Origin: Thysanoteuthis rhombus
Taxonomy: Eukaryota > Mollusca > Cephalopoda > Oegopsida > Thysanoteuthidae
Direction of reading: 5' to 3'
Assembly: GCA_963457665.1 (NCBI GenBank)
Contig: OY735202.1
Location: forward strand, 47,528,901 to 47,592,900
DNA: 64,000 nucleotides
Shown: in pieces, positions 60,616 to 64,000 of the stretch
How positions within the stretch are numbered: position 1 is the first letter of the stretch
Layout: each line of letters starts with the position of its first letter
Translations under genes and position numbers: made by a program
The notes under the pieces: generated by a model
What the model was told of the DNA's origin: nothing
Databases searched by the model: none
The model's input: only the letters and a program-made list of their open reading frames with translations

Positions 60616-61730
60616 TTAGGTTGGTGTAAAAATAATTACGGTTTTTTCACCATCAACTTCAAAGCACTATATCTCAGCTTAAAATAGAGGTTTATTAATT
60701 GAAGTGGGAACCTCCAGAGTCTACAATTTTTTTGCCAACTAGAAACAATTCCATCTATTCTGGAAGCATATAATTCTGGGGTCCTGGAACCAATGAACTC
60801 TTCGTGTTTTTAGCTGTTGATTGGTTATTGGAGACATTCCCCAACGGGAATTAGTTGAAATGCATGAAAAAGTAGTTGTCGGTCGGAAAGAGGTCTGGTG
60901 AGTAAGCTGGTTGGGGTAGAGCTTTGCAGCCTAGTTTATCTGATTTCTGCAGGGTCATCCATGCTACATATAGATTTTGTTGATTTCCAGGAAATACTTC
61001 TTTGCTGTGATGATTTAGCCATGATTCGAGAATTTTTAGTGGATGATTCCACTTGCTGGCAAACAGTATGGGAAAGTGGTTTGGTACTTCACCTCTGTTT
61101 AGCTACAGCGCAGGACGCCGTCGAGTGTTATACGCAACCCGTTTTTCGTCACTTGTTGCGCAAAAGAAGGGCTTATGAGATTTCGTCATGGCGATTTTTT
61201 TTAAATTTTTGTTCGGCTAGTGCAGAATCCATTCGTCGAGCTTTTTTGCTTTCCCAATATGGTGCAAATCTCGACCGACTGTTGAATTGTCAACGTTTAG
61301 TTCCTCTGCAACCGCTCGAGTTGTTTTGCGTAGGTCCACCTCAATAACAGCCCTAAATTGGATTCTATCAATTATAGAAGGACGTCCACGACCCTCCTTG
61401 TCTTTAAGTCCCTCGTTTCATAATTCATAAGTACGTTTGCTGACGATTCCCTTGTCCAACTACTTGGTTAATACTGCAAACAGTTTCCAATGCTTTACGC
61501 CCCATTCTGAACTCATAGGATAAAATTCTTTGACATTGCCTTTTTCCATCTTCGATTTGACGGCCTTAAATAAACCGGATTAAATATTGAAAAAAAAAAG
61601 TTCAGTTTAAATGAATAGAGTGAATTCCACGCTTCAAAATGGTATATCCCAAGAACATTAAATAATAGTTCAAGGTAAGCATCAAAGTTTAAGATAACCA
61701 AAAATGCAATTTATTTTTGCATCAACCCCA
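60616..61730 (-). mobile_element. mariner element with both ends, internally deleted
   Basis: The left end TTAGGTTGGTGTAAAAATAA and the right end (minus strand) TGGGGTTGATGCAAAAATAA are inverted repeats, flanked by TA at 60614-60615 and 61731-61732. The size is 1115 bp against about 1.28 kb for full mariners. On the minus strand the transposase starts near 61548. It reads EFRMGRKALETVCSINQ (one frame over), LKDKEGRGRPSIIDRIQF, VIEVDLRKTTRAVAEELNVD, the SDEKR block with the first catalytic Asp, SPDLFPTDNYFF with the third Asp, and a C-terminal KNCRLW-like end. The block with the second Asp (HDNARPH in the family) is missing, about 40 codons. Several stops and frameshifts are present. The ends resemble Hsmar1-type mariners. 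Confidence 0.85.
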
Positions 61731-61734
61731 TATA

Positions 61735-63255
61735 ATACACTAACCAAGTTTTACAATGATAGGGAGCCTCGCTGAACAATATTTCCTTTGTGAGATTTAT
61801 AATTGAATCATGTGAATCAAAGGGAAACGTAAATAATAAAAACAACCGACCACGGACAATTTACGTAGATAATCCGAGTTGAAAAAAAAGACCTCGATGA
61901 AAACTATTCAAACACCTGATCTTATCTTCTAAGATATAAGATGGAAATCGAAACCACGGGAAATGATAAAGCCTATAGAAACCGGATATCCTGAACTGTA
62001 GGATTATTTCAAACTGAAAGACTTCACCGATTAGGATGAAATGTAAACCGGACTTATTTTTTCGCAAGCTTTGTCATTCATTTAGGACAAGTTTGACGCC
62101 CGTGAAAAAATTAACTGATGTATCTAACTTTCTAAGAAACCATCTGCTAAGAAAAAAAACAACAATTTGTTTCAGTAGAAAAATATTTAATTTCAAATTG
62201 CAGGAAGTATGTACTCTCATCACCGAAATGTTTGCCCCTGAGTGAAAGAGTCAAGTATTACGGAGAGCAAACCGAGAAAAACACACTATTCATTATATAA
62301 GCATAGGAATTTTTTTGTTGAGAGATGTTTTCCGGTTTTACTCTATTACATTTGTGTATATGCTCACGTTCCCAATAAATTCTGTTGAGGGATGAACAAT
62401 AGGTTACGGCAGAACTGACTGAAAAGTGGGTCCATGCATATTCACGTATCCTCAGCAATGTAATTGTAAGTCCAAACATTTATATGTATCAGTTGGTACA
62501 GAGGACCATAATCCAACCCAGCTCGGGCAAAACACAATTTAGAGAAAATACGTATTTGGACAAAAAATTTTATAAATAAAACCTCCATATAATAATCAAA
62601 TAATCATGTATATTTTTTTTACACTTATTATTTTGTGTTTCGTCTAATATAGGTAATGTGTCTCGGTCCTATTCTTCATCTTTTTTTCTGTTTATTCACA
62701 GATATATTCGAATGATTGAGGAAGTGGATTGATTCACTATCATCCAAAGATGAAACTTTAAAAAGTTTTTAAACTGTAAATATAAGTTTGAGAAGATATG
62801 AATAAGGAATTAGAACATTTTTAAATTCGTTGATATTTTTTTTGATTTTTTGATTTTTTCAAATATGCATTCCTTATGTAAATGGTATACAGAGAGGCCT
62901 ACAGAGACATTTTTATTTGATAAAATAATGAAAGATAAATAAATGATTTTTCTCCTGGTTGTATTGTCTTGTACATTCTTTCAATTGTTCAAAACTAATG
63001 CGAATTGATTTGTCTTTCAATTTCTCCACGGGATCGATCGTCTGTTTCAGTCATTTTAAAATGTCTTCCTTCCCTCGCTAGCTATCACAACTTTCTTTCT
63101 TTATTTCTTCTTTCCTTTCTTCGCTCAATCTATTCTTCTAAGGTAAACTAGTCGCTTTCGTCTCTCAACATACACCCCCATAATCAATACTTCTCACAAT
63201 ACTCACTTTGAATCGCCGACGGAATAACGACCGGCGGACCAAAGAATTCTCATTG
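61735..63255. other. No recognised feature
   Basis: AT-rich DNA. Open frames at 61861, 62036 and 62258 have no motif or splice support. Confidence 0.35.
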
Positions 63256-63261
63256 GTCATT

Positions 63262-64000
<739 letters not shown>

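Noticed and set aside
60898-61347. Open frame of 149 codons on the plus strand
   Set aside because: It is the antisense of the mariner transposase; the minus strand gives the recognisable protein.

Overview
This 64 kb window is AT-rich, gene-poor animal DNA. Introns with GT/AG borders, LINE fragments, SINE-like units, a mariner, Penelope-like (PLE) remnants and very dense dinucleotide arrays all point to an invertebrate nuclear genome. The repeat style suggests a lophotrochozoan, perhaps a cephalopod mollusc. That is an inference from general resemblance; no sequence here proves the species.

The only convincing host coding sequence lies at the left edge. Two minus-strand exons (about 394-571 and 71-167) appear to belong to a coiled-coil protein that continues to the left of the window and probably has further exons to the right. 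The rest looks intergenic or intronic. I found no rRNA, no credible functional tRNA, no CRISPR array and no LTR element.

The layout is a field of fossils. (1) At least 13 5'-truncated copies of one RTE-like LINE family share a C-terminal segment with the WAGHVARMADNRW motif and a GAT-repeat tail (3.7, 9.6, 11.6, 14.5, 27.5, 30.7, 34.9, 39.0, 49.7, 50.4, 51.6, 55.6 and 55.8 kb). A second LINE family left pieces at 17.8-18.2 and 23.7 kb. (2) Penelope-like remnants include a head-to-head pair at 5.5-7.3 kb, a 3' tail at 21.4 kb and a GIY-YIG-bearing piece at 41.8-42.8 kb. (3) DNA transposons include a mariner with both ends (60.6-61.7 kb), a second mariner N-terminal piece (59.7-60.1 kb), a pogo/Tigger-like remnant (18.6-19.9 kb) and three TIR or foldback elements (7.45-8.05, 33.6 and 39.7 kb). 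(4) Several SINE-like families and at least three unnamed dispersed families are present, including a roughly 450 bp repeat with three long copies and one partial copy. (5) Long (AT)n, (CT)n, (GT)n, (GA)n, (CTT)n and (GAAA)n arrays occur throughout, often as compound arrays in a fixed order.

The genes do not form a pathway. The window is mostly a record of retrotransposition, duplication and slippage. The most informative points are four. A hairpin motif (GARGATG-stem-loop-CGAAAY) recurs at PLE 3' ends with changing stem sequence. A LINE insertion at 51.6-52.2 kb has a 5 bp target duplication and an unfilled related copy nearby. A 450 bp repeat family is unnamed. A minisatellite family of about 40 bp units appears at two loci 17 kb apart. 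Coordinates of old repeats are approximate by tens of bases, and all similarity was judged by eye.
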